The notes: generated by a model from the letters alone, not told the origin. A DNA stretch of 64,000 nt from Flavobacterium sp. RSP15 (GCF_003968755.1 NZ_RYDL01000010.1:51713-115712); one strand, 5' to 3'. Shown: positions 54,154 to 63,657, numbered from the stretch's first letter. Program-made: numbers and translations.

Positions 54154-54867
54154 ATGGGAAGAGCGTTTGAGTTTAGAAAAGGAAGAAAAATGAAACGTTG
54201 GTCAGCAATGGCCAAAGCATTTACCAGAATAGGAAAAGATATTGTAATGGCCGTAAAAGAAGGCGGACCAAATCCTGATGCCAATTCTAGATTACGAGCC
54301 GTGATCCAGAACTCTAAGGCAGTGAATATGCCAAAAGAAAATGTGGAACGCGCCATTAAAAAAGCAATCGATAAAGACACGGCCAATTATAAAGAAGTTT
54401 TATTTGAAGGATATGCACCCCATGGTATTGCCATTCTGGTTGAAACTGCTACTGATAATAATAACAGAACGGTGGCTAATGTTAGGAGTTATTTTAACAA
54501 ATGCAATGGCACATTGGGAACACAAGGTTCAGTTGAATTTATGTTTGATCACACCTGTAATTTTAGAATCCCGGCAAACGGAATTGATCCTGAAGAACTA
54601 GAGTTAGAGTTAATCGATTTTGGTGCTGAAGAAGTTTTTGAAGACGAAGATGGTATTTTAATATATGCGCCCTTTGGAAGTTTTGGAACCATTCAAAAAG
54701 AATTAGAAAACAGAGGACTGGAAATTCTTTCTTCCGGATTTGAAAGAATCCCCCAAATTACTAAAAAACTATCGGAAGCTGAAATGGCCGATGTAGAAAA
54801 ATTAATTGAAAAAATGGAAGAAGACGATGATGTCATGAACGTGTATCATACTATGGAAGAAGCATAA
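54154..54867 (+). CDS. yebC: YebC/PmpR family (TACO1-like) protein
   Basis: 237 residues, standard size. The N-terminus starts GRAFEFRKGRKMKRWSAMAK and continues with the basic, helical region, then AVKEGGPNPDANSRLRAVIQ and NNRTVANVRSYFNKCNGTLG. The acidic C-terminal half (ELELIDFGAEEVFEDEDGIL) is typical. Members bind DNA as regulators or act on ribosomes stalled at proline codons; either role may apply here. It is monocistronic, with a promoter at 54101 and a terminator at 54890. Confidence 0.95.
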   Translation: MGRAFEFRKGRKMKRWSAMAKAFTRIGKDIVMAVKEGGPNPDANSRLRAVIQNSKAVNMPKENVERAIKKAIDKDTANYKEVLFEGYAPHGIAILVETATDNNNRTVANVRSYFNKCNGTLGTQGSVEFMFDHTCNFRIPANGIDPEELELELIDFGAEEVFEDEDGILIYAPFGSFGTIQKELENRGLEILSSGFERIPQITKKLSEAEMADVEKLIEKMEEDDDVMNVYHTMEEA

Positions 54868-54889
54868 ACTTAATTTCTACAATAACTTA

Positions 54890-54918
54890 AACTCTAGCTT
54901 CGGCTGGAGTTTTTTTGC
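54890..54918 (+). terminator. Terminator after yebC
   Basis: Arms AACTCTAGC (54890-54898) and GCTGGAGTT (54903-54911) pair with one T-G wobble around a UUCG-type tetraloop (TTCG), then a T-run. The stable tetraloop makes this a strong terminator. Confidence 0.85.
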
Positions 54919-55404
54919 CTGAAAATGTATGACTTTAAAATTAAGCCTCGGTCATTTATTGTTTTAAATATTCTCTGGAGTGTCCCATATCCTTTTTTAT
55001 CAGGTGCTCAAGTAATAAATCAAAAATAAAAAAATACAATATTTAATTAAAAAATACAAGTTCCATTATTTAGTGAATATAAGTTTAATTCACGGTCTAT
55101 AATTAACACGATGAGATTTAGCAAACGAGTATTTTTAATATATTTTTTCCTGATATCAAGTTTCTTATATTTGCCTACTTTTTGATAAATGCGACGCCCA
55201 AAAAACAAGCGAAACAGCCAGCAAGTGAGAACATAATTATTTAAAAATAGAGCACCATCATTGAATATTAAGAATAAAAGGGAAAATTATTTTTTGTGAC
55301 AATTTTCAGCAGAATGTAGTCACTGATTGAATGCGTGTAGTGAATTAACTAAATATTCCTAATACAGAATATCGTTCTAAGGAACGTTTTAAATTATAAC
55401 ATAT
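54919..55404. other. AT-rich intergenic region with a palindrome near its end
   Basis: About 485 bases with no supported gene. CGTTC TAAG GAACG (55373-55386) is a perfect 5-base-arm palindrome located 19 bases upstream of the 690-residue PLP gene. It is not followed by a long T-run, so it looks regulatory rather than terminating. Confidence 0.4.
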
Positions 55405-57477
55405 ATGACAAACAACATTCTAATTGAAAATCAATATAAAAGAACCAGTTTATTTGAAAAAGAAAATGTAAACTATTTAGTGCGTATTTTAAAAAGGTTT
55501 AATACTGTACCAAAGATAAATAACATCAATATAATCACCTCAACTAGTGAGCCTACTATTTTCAAAATTATACCCAATAAATCGATTATTATTGGCTCGT
55601 CCTTTTTGAACAAACCTATTTTAGCTCTAGTTTATTTAAGATATGGTATTGAATGGCAGTTATGGTACAAAGCGTTGAATAACGAAAAAAAAGAGGCTGT
55701 TTTATGCGATATCGCTGCACTTAAAGTGATTCGAATATTTTATAATTTACTGCCTAAAGATGATAAAGAAAAATTAGAAGATCTTGATTATGTTTTAATT
55801 AATTTAATCAAAAATGACACCTATTTAAATACAGAATCTTCATTAATAAACGAAGAGCTACAATCTTTCCATGGTTTAAAAAATTTAAATACTGAACTCA
55901 AAGAATCTTGGAAACCTATTGTTGAAAATCTAGCAAAACCCACCGAATACTTATTGATGTCTGGAGGAGATCTTAGATTGAATATCGACGAAATTCATTT
56001 GCTAAACAAATACGGATGTCGCCCATTCCCAAGACCTGATGCATTTACTTTTGCCTCATCTACGGCGTCCAGCGTTTCAAATTTTGCTTTTGATAAAACC
56101 GATAAAGTGAGAAGTATATTAATTAGAAACAGCTTGAAAAACAGTTTTAAAAATACTACTACCGACTTTTCTGAATTACTAAAAAATAACCTTAGAAAAA
56201 TATTTAAATTAAATGAGGAATGTGAAATAATTTTTTCTCCATCAGGTACCGATTCGTCGCTGCAAATAGCAGCTATAACACAAATTATTTCCGACAAAGA
56301 AATTACACACATTTTGGTGGCCTCTGATGAAACTGGTAGTGGCGTTGCTGCCGCCTTAAAGGGATGCCACTTTGAAAACACTACTGCACTAAATTATCCA
56401 ATTAAAAAAGATACTAAAATTGAAGGCTTTAGAGAGGTTGATTTAATTAAAATCCCTTTTCGAGATGAAAATGGCGCATCAAAATCTTCTGCTCAATTAG
56501 ATAAGGAAGTATTTGATGCCGTTATCAAGACCAAAAATCAAGGCAGGCACATCGTGTTACATACTATGGACCAATCAAAATTAGGGTATCAATCTCCCAG
56601 TGACGAATTTATAAAAAAACTAAATACACTTGAAAATTTATCAATTCAGATTATTGTAGATGGCTCACAGCTTAGATTAGATCCAAAAGACATACAAAAT
56701 TATTTAAACAAAGGGTATATTGTTACTATAACAGGAAGTAAATTTTTCACGGGCCCTCCATACTGCGGTGCATTAATTCTACCTAAAAGTGTCAACAAAT
56801 TAATACATTCTGTAAAAAACACATTGCCCAAAGGTTTAACCCAATATTACAATCATTCTGATTGGCCGGCTTCGTGGTTTTGTTCCAATGAATTATCCGA
56901 TGGGTATAACTATGGTTCCTATATGCGTTGGAATGCGGCCGTAGTTGAAATGGACAGATACTACAAAACACCTGTTTTATATCGAAATATGGGTATTGAG
57001 ATGTTTTGCAATTTTGTTGATGATTCCATAAAAGAAGCCACTTTTTTACAGCCTATTTATGGTGATGAAACAAAAACGAAGAGTTACAGTAGTAAAGAAT
57101 TTGGAATACGAAATATCCGTACCATTTTTCCTTTCTTTATTTTTAAAGATAATGAAGTTTTATCTGTTGATAATGTAAAAAAATTATATACGTTATTAAA
57201 TACTGATTTATCGGATCAGTTTGAAGGTTCTTCATTAGAAATCATTCGGCTTGCTGCCCAAAAATGCCATATTGGTCAAGCAGTTAATGTAAAATATACT
57301 ACTGAAATTGAAAGTGCTATTTTAAGAATTAGTTTGGGAGCAAGAGTTATTTCTGAAAGTTGGGTCAACAGAGATATTAGTCTCTTTTTTAGAAACATAG
57401 AATTACAAATGAGCCAGATCACGATCACTATTAAAAAAATCGAATTAATACTTAGTACTCCTGAATTATTGGATTAA
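55405..57477 (+). CDS. Large PLP-dependent fold-type I enzyme of unknown function
   Basis: 690 residues. The C-terminal about 480 residues are a fold-type I PLP enzyme: IIFSPSGTDSSLQIAAITQI (PLP phosphate-binding Ser/Thr region), ASDETGSGVAA, IIVDGSQLRLDP (PLP pyridine Asp) and TITGSKFFTGPPYCGALILP with the Schiff-base Lys in GSKFF. The class V aminotransferase/cysteine desulfurase group is the closest general match. The N-terminal about 190 residues (YLVRILKRFNTVPKI, SIIIGSSFLNKPILALVYLR, EAVLCDIAALKVIRIFYNLL) are not recognisable as a known domain. Length is well above usual for this fold. It is monocistronic with a palindrome upstream and a terminator downstream. No function is claimed. 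Confidence 0.8.
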   Translation: MTNNILIENQYKRTSLFEKENVNYLVRILKRFNTVPKINNINIITSTSEPTIFKIIPNKSIIIGSSFLNKPILALVYLRYGIEWQLWYKALNNEKKEAVLCDIAALKVIRIFYNLLPKDDKEKLEDLDYVLINLIKNDTYLNTESSLINEELQSFHGLKNLNTELKESWKPIVENLAKPTEYLLMSGGDLRLNIDEIHLLNKYGCRPFPRPDAFTFASSTASSVSNFAFDKTDKVRSILIRNSLKNSFKNTTTDFSELLKNNLRKIFKLNEECEIIFSPSGTDSSLQIAAITQIISDKEITHILVASDETGSGVAAALKGCHFENTTALNYPIKKDTKIEGFREVDLIKIPFRDENGASKSSAQLDKEVFDAVIKTKNQGRHIVLHTMDQSKLGYQSPSDEFIKKLNTLENLSIQIIVDGSQLRLDPKDIQNYLNKGYIVTITGSKFFTGPPYCGALILPKSVNKLIHSVKNTLPKGLTQYYNHSDWPASWFCSNELSDGYNYGSYMRWNAAVVEMDRYYKTPVLYRNMGIEMFCNFVDDSIKEATFLQPIYGDETKTKSYSSKEFGIRNIRTIFPFFIFKDNEVLSVDNVKKLYTLLNTDLSDQFEGSSLEIIRLAAQKCHIGQAVNVKYTTEIESAILRISLGARVISESWVNRDISLFFRNIELQMSQITITIKKIELILSTPELLD

Positions 57478-57509
57478 CCAAAAAAGTATTCTTCTTTATA
57501 TGATCAATA

Positions 57510-57545
57510 AAAAAGTCCCATTTGCAAAAGCTAATGGGACTTTTT
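57510..57545. terminator. Bidirectional terminator between two convergent PLP-enzyme genes
   Basis: Arms AAAAAGTCCCAT (57510-57521) and ATGGGACTTTTT (57534-57545) are fully complementary with a 12-base loop and suitable A/T tracts on both sides. Confidence 0.85.
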
Positions 57546-57558
57546 ATTTAATTTCAAC

Positions 57559-58599
57559 TTATTTTATCATTTCTATTTTTTGAACTTCTTCTTGGTTTAT
57601 ACTGTCAAAGAAACCTTGTTCATGCATCCAATCATCACTAAATACTTTACTCATATAACGAGAACCGTGATCTGGAAATATGGCAATAACAACACTGTTA
57701 ACATCAAACTCTCCTTCATCAGCATATTGCTTGATGGCTTGTAAAACAGCTCCTGAAGTATATCCTACAAATAAACCTTCTTTCCTTGTGATTTCTCGAG
57801 CCGCATGAGCACTTTCTTCGTCAGTTACTTTCATGAACTTATCAATAATATCAAAATCCGTTGCTGATGGAATTAAGTTCTTCCCTAAACCTTCTATTCG
57901 GTACGGATAAATTTCATCATTATCGAATTCTCCAGTTTCATGGTACTTTTTTAATACGGATCCAAAAGCATCGACTCCAAGAATTCTAATGTTTGGATTT
58001 TGTTCTTTTAAGTATTTTGCAGTACCGGAAATAGTTCCTCCTGTTCCACTACAAGCAATTAAGTGTGTGATTGCACCATTTGTTTGCTTCCAAATTTCTG
58101 GACCAGTAGACTTATAATGCGCATCAACATTCAACTGATTGAAATATTGGTTGATATACACCGAGCCTTTTGTTTCTTCATGCAAACGTTTGGCAACATT
58201 GTAATACGAACGTTTATCATCAGCAGAAACATGCGCCGGACAAACATACACTTTAGCGCCTAAGCTGCGAAGCATGTCTATTTTGTCTTTAGATGATTTA
58301 GAACTAACAGCCAGAATACAGCTATATCCTTTTATAATACTCACCATTGCTAAACTGAAACCCGTATTGCCGGATGTTGTTTCAATTATAGTATCACCAG
58401 GAGATAAAACGCCTCTCTTTTCAGCTTCTTCAATTATGTGCAATGCTATTCTGTCTTTGGAGGAATGTCCCGGATTAAAAGCTTCTACTTTTGCATAAAA
58501 AGCACCTTCTAACTCTTCAGTGACTTTATTTAACTTAATAAGAGGAGTATTACCTATAAGTTCTAAGACATTATTGTAAGCGTTTACTTTTTTTTTCAT
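57559..58599 (-). CDS. PLP-dependent cysteine synthase family protein
   Basis: 346 residues from the ATG at 58599; a start eight codons earlier at 58623 is less likely because the family begins close to [16 protein letters not shown]. It is a fold-type II PLP enzyme: the Schiff-base lysine lies in [15 protein letters not shown], the SGNTGFSLA asparagine loop is [12 protein letters not shown], and [13 protein letters not shown] is the phosphate-binding glycine loop. It could be an O-acetylserine sulfhydrylase, a cystathionine beta-synthase-like enzyme, or another amino-acid synthase; cysteate synthase, as needed for flavobacterial sulfonolipids, is one possibility that cannot be shown from sequence. 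It is convergent with the 690-residue PLP gene. Confidence 0.88.
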   Translation of the reverse strand: MKKKVNAYNNVLELIGNTPLIKLNKVTEELEGAFYAKVEAFNPGHSSKDRIALHIIEEAEKRGVLSPGDTIIETTSGNTGFSLAMVSIIKGYSCILAVSSKSSKDKIDMLRSLGAKVYVCPAHVSADDKRSYYNVAKRLHEETKGSVYINQYFNQLNVDAHYKSTGPEIWKQTNGAITHLIACSGTGGTISGTAKYLKEQNPNIRILGVDAFGSVLKKYHETGEFDNDEIYPYRIEGLGKNLIPSATDFDIIDKFMKVTDEESAHAAREITRKEGLFVGYTSGAVLQAIKQYADEGEFDVNSVVIAIFPDHGSRYMSKVFSDDWMHEQGFFDSINQEEVQKIEMIK

Positions 58600-58670
58600 A
58601 AAAAAAATAGTTAGTTGCAGCAATTTCTGATTACACGACGAAAGTTACAAATTTAACAAAAAAAAGCTAT

Positions 58671-60806
58671 CTAGTTTTTAATTTTTTCTAAATCTAATAA
58701 AAAACTATATTCCTTTGCTAATTCCTTTAAGGCTTCAAACCGACCTGAAGCACCGCCGTGACCCGCATCCATATTCGTATTAAGATATAAAACGGTATCA
58801 TTTGTTTTTTGAGTACGGAGCTTTGCAACCCACTTGGCAGGCTCCCAATATTGTACTTGTGAATCATGAAGTCCGGTAGAAACGAACATGTTAGGATAGT
58901 TTTGAGCTTTTACGTTGTCATAAGGAGAGTAGGATGCCATATAATCATAATATTTTTTCTCGTTTGGATTGCCCCACTCATCATATTCTCCGGTTGTCAG
59001 CGGAATCGTGTCATCAAGCATCGTGGTGATAACATCTACAAAAGGAACCTGCGCAATTACTCCGTTGTACAATTCCGGTGCCATATTGACTACTGCTCCC
59101 ATTAATAATCCACCAGCTGAACCGCCCTCGGCATATAAATGCTTTGGTGAAGTATATTTTTCCTGAATCAAAAACTTAGAACAATCAATAAAATCAGTGA
59201 AGGTGTTTTTCTTTCTCAATAATTTTCCGTCCTCATACCATTGTCTTCCTAAATCTTCCCCACCGCGAATGTGTGCTATGGCAAATACAAATCCTCGATC
59301 CAAAATTGACAAACGCGTAGATGAAAAATAAGCATCCATGGTAACGCCGTATGAACCGTAGGCATAAAGCAATACCGGATTATTCCCATCTTTTTTCAAC
59401 CCCTTTTTGTACACCATAGATATGGGTACTTTGGTACCATCTGTTGCTGTGGCCCAAACACGCTCTTCGATATAATTATTTTTATCAAATTTACCCCCAA
59501 GAACCTGTTGCTCTTTCTTGATTTCTTTCTCTTTGGTTTTCATATTAAAGTCAATAACTGAAGATGGCGTTGCCAATGATTGGTAACTGTAACGCAAAAT
59601 ATCAGTATCAAAATCCACATTTGTCGTCGTATATGCGCTATACGTTTCGCTTCCAAATGGCAAATAATATTCTCCTTCTCCACTCCAAGGCATAATACGA
59701 ATGTGGTTCAAACCATTGGAACGTTCTTCTACAACTAAATAGTTTCTAAAAATTTCGATATCTTCCAGTAAAACGTCTTTTCGATGCGCAATGACATCTT
59801 TCCAATTTTCTTTTGCAGTAGCGTTTTCAGGGGTTTTCATCAACTTGAAGTTAGTTGCTTTGTCCTTATTGGTCATGATATAAAAAGAATCTCCAAAATG
59901 AGAAATACTGTATTCTAAGCCGCGAACCCTTGGTTGAAAAACCACAAACTCTCCATCTGGAGTATCTGAATTTAAAATTCTGTACTCGGTTGTTAAGGTA
60001 CTTCCGGAGCCTATTACAATATATTTTTTTGATTTTTCTTTGCCTACAGAAACATTGAACGTATCGTCTTTTTCATTAAAAACTAATATGTCAGTAGTTG
60101 AATCTGTGGCTAATTTATGTTTAAAAACTTTATCAGACCGCAAGGTAACTTTATCTTGTCTGGTGTAAAATATCGTTTTATTATCATTGGCCCAAACAGA
60201 ACTTCCAGTAGCATTTTCAATCTTATCCGAAAGAATTTCTTCCGTCTCTAAGTTTTTGATTTGTATCGTATAAATACGTCTTCCAACGGTATCAATACCA
60301 AAACTCGCAAATTTATTGTCCGGACTCACGCTCAAACCACCCAATTGAAAGTAAGAATGGTCTTTGGCTAAGTCATTACAGTTGAATAAAATTTCTTCAG
60401 TAGCGGTAAGACTTCCTTTTTTTCTGGAATAAATGGGATAATCCTTTCCGGTTTCAAAACGCGTGATATAATAGTAACCATTGTATAAGTAAGGAACCGA
60501 TTGATCGTCTTCCTTGATGCGGGCTTTCATTTCTTCGTATAATTCTTTCTGAAACCCTTTTGTATCCACAGTCATGGCTTCATAATACGTATTTTCTTGA
60601 TTCAAATAATCAATCACTTCCAGGTTCTCTCTCTCGTTTAACCAGAAATAATTATCTACCCGTTTTTGGTTGTGTTTTTCTAAAGTTTTTGGAATTATTT
60701 TAGCTACGGGAGAAGGAATATTTTTTGACATTTGTTGCGCTTTTATATTAGTAATTGATGGTGCAAAAATAACACAAAGACAACTTAAGACGAGTTTATT
60801 TTTCAT
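58671..60806 (-). CDS. S9 family peptidase, oligopeptidase B-like
   Basis: 711 residues with a signal peptide. An N-terminal seven-bladed beta-propeller (about 60-420) is followed by an alpha/beta hydrolase domain. The nucleophile is in AEGGSAGGLLMGAV (Ser563), and RGFVFAIAHIRGGEDLGRQW, the STGLHDSQVQYWEPAKWVAK aspartate region and the NMDAGHGG histidine complete the triad. It cleaves short peptides, probably after basic residues, in the periplasm. It is divergent from ybaB across 70 bases. Confidence 0.94.
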   Translation of the reverse strand: MKNKLVLSCLCVIFAPSITNIKAQQMSKNIPSPVAKIIPKTLEKHNQKRVDNYFWLNERENLEVIDYLNQENTYYEAMTVDTKGFQKELYEEMKARIKEDDQSVPYLYNGYYYITRFETGKDYPIYSRKKGSLTATEEILFNCNDLAKDHSYFQLGGLSVSPDNKFASFGIDTVGRRIYTIQIKNLETEEILSDKIENATGSSVWANDNKTIFYTRQDKVTLRSDKVFKHKLATDSTTDILVFNEKDDTFNVSVGKEKSKKYIVIGSGSTLTTEYRILNSDTPDGEFVVFQPRVRGLEYSISHFGDSFYIMTNKDKATNFKLMKTPENATAKENWKDVIAHRKDVLLEDIEIFRNYLVVEERSNGLNHIRIMPWSGEGEYYLPFGSETYSAYTTTNVDFDTDILRYSYQSLATPSSVIDFNMKTKEKEIKKEQQVLGGKFDKNNYIEERVWATATDGTKVPISMVYKKGLKKDGNNPVLLYAYGSYGVTMDAYFSSTRLSILDRGFVFAIAHIRGGEDLGRQWYEDGKLLRKKNTFTDFIDCSKFLIQEKYTSPKHLYAEGGSAGGLLMGAVVNMAPELYNGVIAQVPFVDVITTMLDDTIPLTTGEYDEWGNPNEKKYYDYMASYSPYDNVKAQNYPNMFVSTGLHDSQVQYWEPAKWVAKLRTQKTNDTVLYLNTNMDAGHGGASGRFEALKELAKEYSFLLDLEKIKN

Positions 60807-60816
60807 GAATATTTTA

Positions 60817-60847
60817 TTGATTATAACTATGCAATATAGTAATTTTG
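60817..60847 (+). promoter_or_regulatory. Promoter of the YbaB-family gene
   Basis: TTG at 60817-60819 and TAATTTTG at 60840-60847 with a 20-base spacer match the Bacteroidota promoter consensus, 29 bases before the ybaB start. Confidence 0.72.
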
Positions 60848-60876
60848 TAAATCAAATTAATTTAAAAAATTAAAAC

Positions 60877-61197
60877 ATGGATTTAATGGGAATGATGGGC
60901 AAACTTAAAGAGACCCAACAAAAGATAGAAGACACAAAAAAACGTTTAGATACTGTTCTTATAGACGAACAAAGCACTGATGGTTTATTGAAAGTTACTT
61001 TGACTGCCAACAGAACCCTAAAATCAATTATTATTGACGACACTCTATTAGCAGATAAAGAGCAACTGGAAGATTATTTGATTTTAGTATTGAATAAAGC
61101 AATCGAAAAAGCGACAAATGTCAATCAGAGCGAACTGGATGTCGTTACTAAAATGGATATGCCAATGATTCCCGGAATGGAAGATTTGTTTAAATAA
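60877..61197 (+). CDS. ybaB: YbaB/EbfC family nucleoid-associated protein
   Basis: 106 residues, the family's usual size. The N-terminal helix ([20 protein letters not shown]), the strand region ([20 protein letters not shown] then DD) and the C-terminal helix with [16 protein letters not shown] follow the known tweezer-like dimer fold. The protein binds DNA nonspecifically. In many bacteria it lies near dnaX and recR, but here it is alone and is followed by a long hairpin. Confidence 0.95.
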   Translation: MDLMGMMGKLKETQQKIEDTKKRLDTVLIDEQSTDGLLKVTLTANRTLKSIIIDDTLLADKEQLEDYLILVLNKAIEKATNVNQSELDVVTKMDMPMIPGMEDLFK

Positions 61198-61201
61198 AAA
61201 A

Positions 61202-61265
61202 GTTTAAAGTTTAAGGTTTAACGTTTTTTGATCACGATAAAAACTTTAAACCTTAAACTTTAAAC
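61202..61265. terminator. Long hairpin, 27-base inverted repeat
   Basis: Arms 61202-61228 and 61239-61265 pair with a single mismatch around a 10-base loop. It lies between convergent ybaB and the threonine aldolase gene and can act as a bidirectional terminator. The stem is built from TTTAAAGTTTAAGG-type motifs rather than GC pairs. Confidence 0.8.
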
Positions 61266-61282
61266 AAATTCTCCAAGAAGAA

Positions 61283-62305
61283 CTATACTAACTTCTGCAA
61301 AGTTTCCAACACATAGGTATGCATAACTTCCTTATAATCAAGATGCGTGACTATTCGCAGTTTTCCATGCCCCATGGAACTGATTAAAATATTTTTTTGC
61401 TTTAACAATTCAATTAAATTCTTTTCGATACAATTTGGAACCAACGAGAAAATCAAAATATTAGTTTCAACCGGCTCTACTGATGCAACCCAGCTTACCT
61501 TTTTCAAAACTTCTGCAATTTCTTTCGCTCGTCTATGATCTTCAGCAAGGCGTTCTATATTATTGTCCAATGCATAAATTCCGGCTGCTGCCAAATAGCC
61601 TACCTGACGCATTCCGCCACCTAATATTTTTCGAATTCGCAATGCTCTGTGAATCGTGGCTTTGTCCGCTAACAACACCGAACCAATTGGTGCTCCCAAA
61701 CCTTTAGACAAACAAACCGAAATGGTATCAAATAATTCCCCAAATGCTTTTGGATCTTGATTTTTGGCTACCAAAGCATTCCAGATTCGGGCTCCATCCA
61801 GGTGAAATTTCAAATTATTAGCATCACAAACCTTTTTTATTTTTTGCAAATCTTCCAGTTCATAGCAAGCGCCGCCACCTTTATTAGTGGTGTTTTCTAC
61901 ACAAACTAAACTTGTTAAAGGACTGTGGTAAAACTCCGGATCATTGATGGCTCCAGCCACTTGCTCTGCAGTTATCATTCCGCGGTTTCCGTCTAATAAG
62001 CAACAAGAAACGCCACTATTGAAGGAAACACCGCCGCCTTCATAATGGTATACATGTGCATATTTGTCAGCAATTAATTGTTCTCCGGGTTGGGTATGCA
62101 ATTTTATCGCTGTTTGATTGGCCATCGTTCCTGATGGAAAAAAAAGACCCGCTTCCATACCAAACATCTCAGCAACTCTGGCTTCTAGGGCTATAACTGT
62201 AGGATCTTGTTTGTAAACATCATCGCCTACTTCAGCATTTAACATATGAACCAGCATTTCACGTGAAGGTTTCGTGATTGTGTCGCTAACTAAATTTATT
62301 TCCAT
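61283..62305 (-). CDS. Threonine aldolase family protein (low-specificity type)
   Basis: 340 residues from the ATG at 62305; an upstream TTG start at 62332 lies inside a palindrome and is unlikely. Fold-type I PLP enzyme: NLVSDTITKPSREMLVHM at the N-terminus, the FPSGTMANQTAIKLH loop, FHLDGARIWNALVA (PLP Asp and Arg), and the Schiff-base lysine in VCLSKGLGAPIGSVLL. It cleaves L-threonine (and allo-threonine) to glycine and acetaldehyde. It is divergent from prfB. Confidence 0.92.
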   Translation of the reverse strand: MEINLVSDTITKPSREMLVHMLNAEVGDDVYKQDPTVIALEARVAEMFGMEAGLFFPSGTMANQTAIKLHTQPGEQLIADKYAHVYHYEGGGVSFNSGVSCCLLDGNRGMITAEQVAGAINDPEFYHSPLTSLVCVENTTNKGGGACYELEDLQKIKKVCDANNLKFHLDGARIWNALVAKNQDPKAFGELFDTISVCLSKGLGAPIGSVLLADKATIHRALRIRKILGGGMRQVGYLAAAGIYALDNNIERLAEDHRRAKEIAEVLKKVSWVASVEPVETNILIFSLVPNCIEKNLIELLKQKNILISSMGHGKLRIVTHLDYKEVMHTYVLETLQKLV

Positions 62306-62326
62306 ATTTATTTTTATTTTCAGTAC

Positions 62327-62346
62327 GGACAATTCGCGAATTGTCC
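62327..62346. promoter_or_regulatory. Perfect 20-base palindrome in the divergent promoter region
   Basis: GGACAATTCGCGAATTGTCC at 62327-62346 is perfectly self-complementary. It includes the TTG (62341-62343) of the prfB promoter and lies 22 bases upstream of the threonine aldolase start, so a bound protein could control both genes. A REP-like repeat is the alternative. Confidence 0.6.
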
Positions 62347-62370
62347 CTTCGTAAAATTTTTCTATTTTTG
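62341..62370 (+). promoter_or_regulatory. Promoter of prfB
   Basis: TTG at 62341-62343 and TATTTTTG at 62363-62370 with a 19-base spacer match the consensus. The start codon is 127 bases further on, leaving a long leader. Confidence 0.7.
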
Positions 62371-62496
62371 TGCCACAAATTTACACAATACCGTTTATTA
62401 ATTCCAACTAGTTCCGTTAAAACTACACTAAATGTAGTACACGGCAGCAATTTTGATAAATTATTGAAAACAGACCAACCAAATTAATATAATTTT

Positions 62497-63595
62497 ATGA
62501 CAACTACCGAACAAATTAAAGGTATTGTAGAGCGCCTTGGTGCGTTGAGGAGGTATCTTTGACGTTGATGCCAAGCTAATTGAGATCTCAAACGAAGAAG
62601 AGAAAACCTTTGCCCCTGATTTTTGGAACAATCCAAAAGAAGCTGAGATCATTGTAAAAAATCTGCGAAATAAGAAAAAGTGGATTGAAGATTACAATAA
62701 AGCAGTCGAAATGACGGACGAATTGCAACTTGCCTATGATTTTTACAAAGAAGGTGAACTTACCGGAGAAGAATTAGACGAACATTACTACGCCACTCAA
62801 GCGCATATTGAAGCCATTGAATTCAAGAACATGCTCTCGGACGAAGGGGATACTTTGAGTGCTGTGGTACAAATTACTGCTGGTGCCGGTGGAACCGAAA
62901 GTTGTGATTGGGCCGAAATGCTCATGCGCATGTACATGATGTGGGGCGAAAAATACGGTTACAAAATCAAAGAACTGAATTTCCAGAAAGGAGAAGCTGC
63001 CGGTATCAAGACCGTAACACTCGAATTTGAAGGCGATTATTCTTTTGGATATTTAAAAGGCGAAAACGGCGTGCATCGACTGGTACGAATTTCTCCTTTT
63101 GACAGCAATGCCAAACGTCATACCTCATTTGCATCCGTTTACGTGTATCCACTGGTAGATGATAGTATCGAAATTGACATCAATCCTGCTGATATTGAGA
63201 TTACTACTTCGCGATCCAGCGGAGCTGGTGGACAAAATGTAAATAAGGTGGAGACTAAAGTACAATTGTTTCATAAACCTACCGGAATTCAAATACAATG
63301 TTCCGAAACGCGATCGCAGCAAGACAACAGACAGCGTGCCATGCAGATGTTACGCTCTCAATTGTACGAAATCGAGTTAAAAAAGAAACAAGCACAACGC
63401 GCTGATATTGAAGCTGGTAAAATGAAAATTGAATGGGGTTCCCAAATCAGGAATTATGTCATGCAACCTTATAAGTTAGTCAAAGATGTTCGCACCGGTT
63501 ATGAAACCAGCAACGTTGACGGCGTTATGAATGGAGAAATTGATGAGTTCCTGAAAGCTTATTTAATGATGATGGGACAAAAGGAAGAGGAATAA
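62497..63595 (+). CDS. prfB: Peptide chain release factor 2, with programmed +1 frameshift
   Basis: The zero frame starts at the ATG at 62497 and reads 21 codons to CTT, then TGA at 62560-62562. The +1 frame resumes with GAC at 62561 and runs to 63595, giving 365 residues in all. The signal is the canonical RF2 arrangement: an internal Shine-Dalgarno AGGAGG (62548-62553), then TAT CTT TGA C. Catalytic features are the [21 protein letters not shown] loop and the [16 protein letters not shown] region with the tripeptide anticodon. RF2 recognises UGA and UAA stops; when RF2 is scarce the shift is efficient, so its level is self-controlled. The mature C-terminal half also begins at an internal ATG at 62711. 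Confidence 0.97.
62548..62563 (+). promoter_or_regulatory. RF2 programmed frameshift site
   Basis: AGGAGG TAT CTT TGA C. The internal Shine-Dalgarno sequence and the slippery CTT before the in-frame TGA match the known RF2 autoregulatory frameshift signal. The ribosome slips +1 from CTT to TTT and continues with GAC. Confidence 0.95.
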
Positions 63596-63623
63596 AATAC
63601 CATTTAGTTAAAATAAAACAGAC

Positions 63624-63657
63624 CCTACCGGCTTTAAAGTCGGTGGGATTTTTTTTA
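63624..63657 (+). terminator. Terminator after prfB
   Basis: A 12-base stem at 63624-63635 and 63636-63647 pairs completely when T-G wobbles are allowed, though in practice the inner bases open to form the loop. It is followed by a T-run from 63649. Confidence 0.8.
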
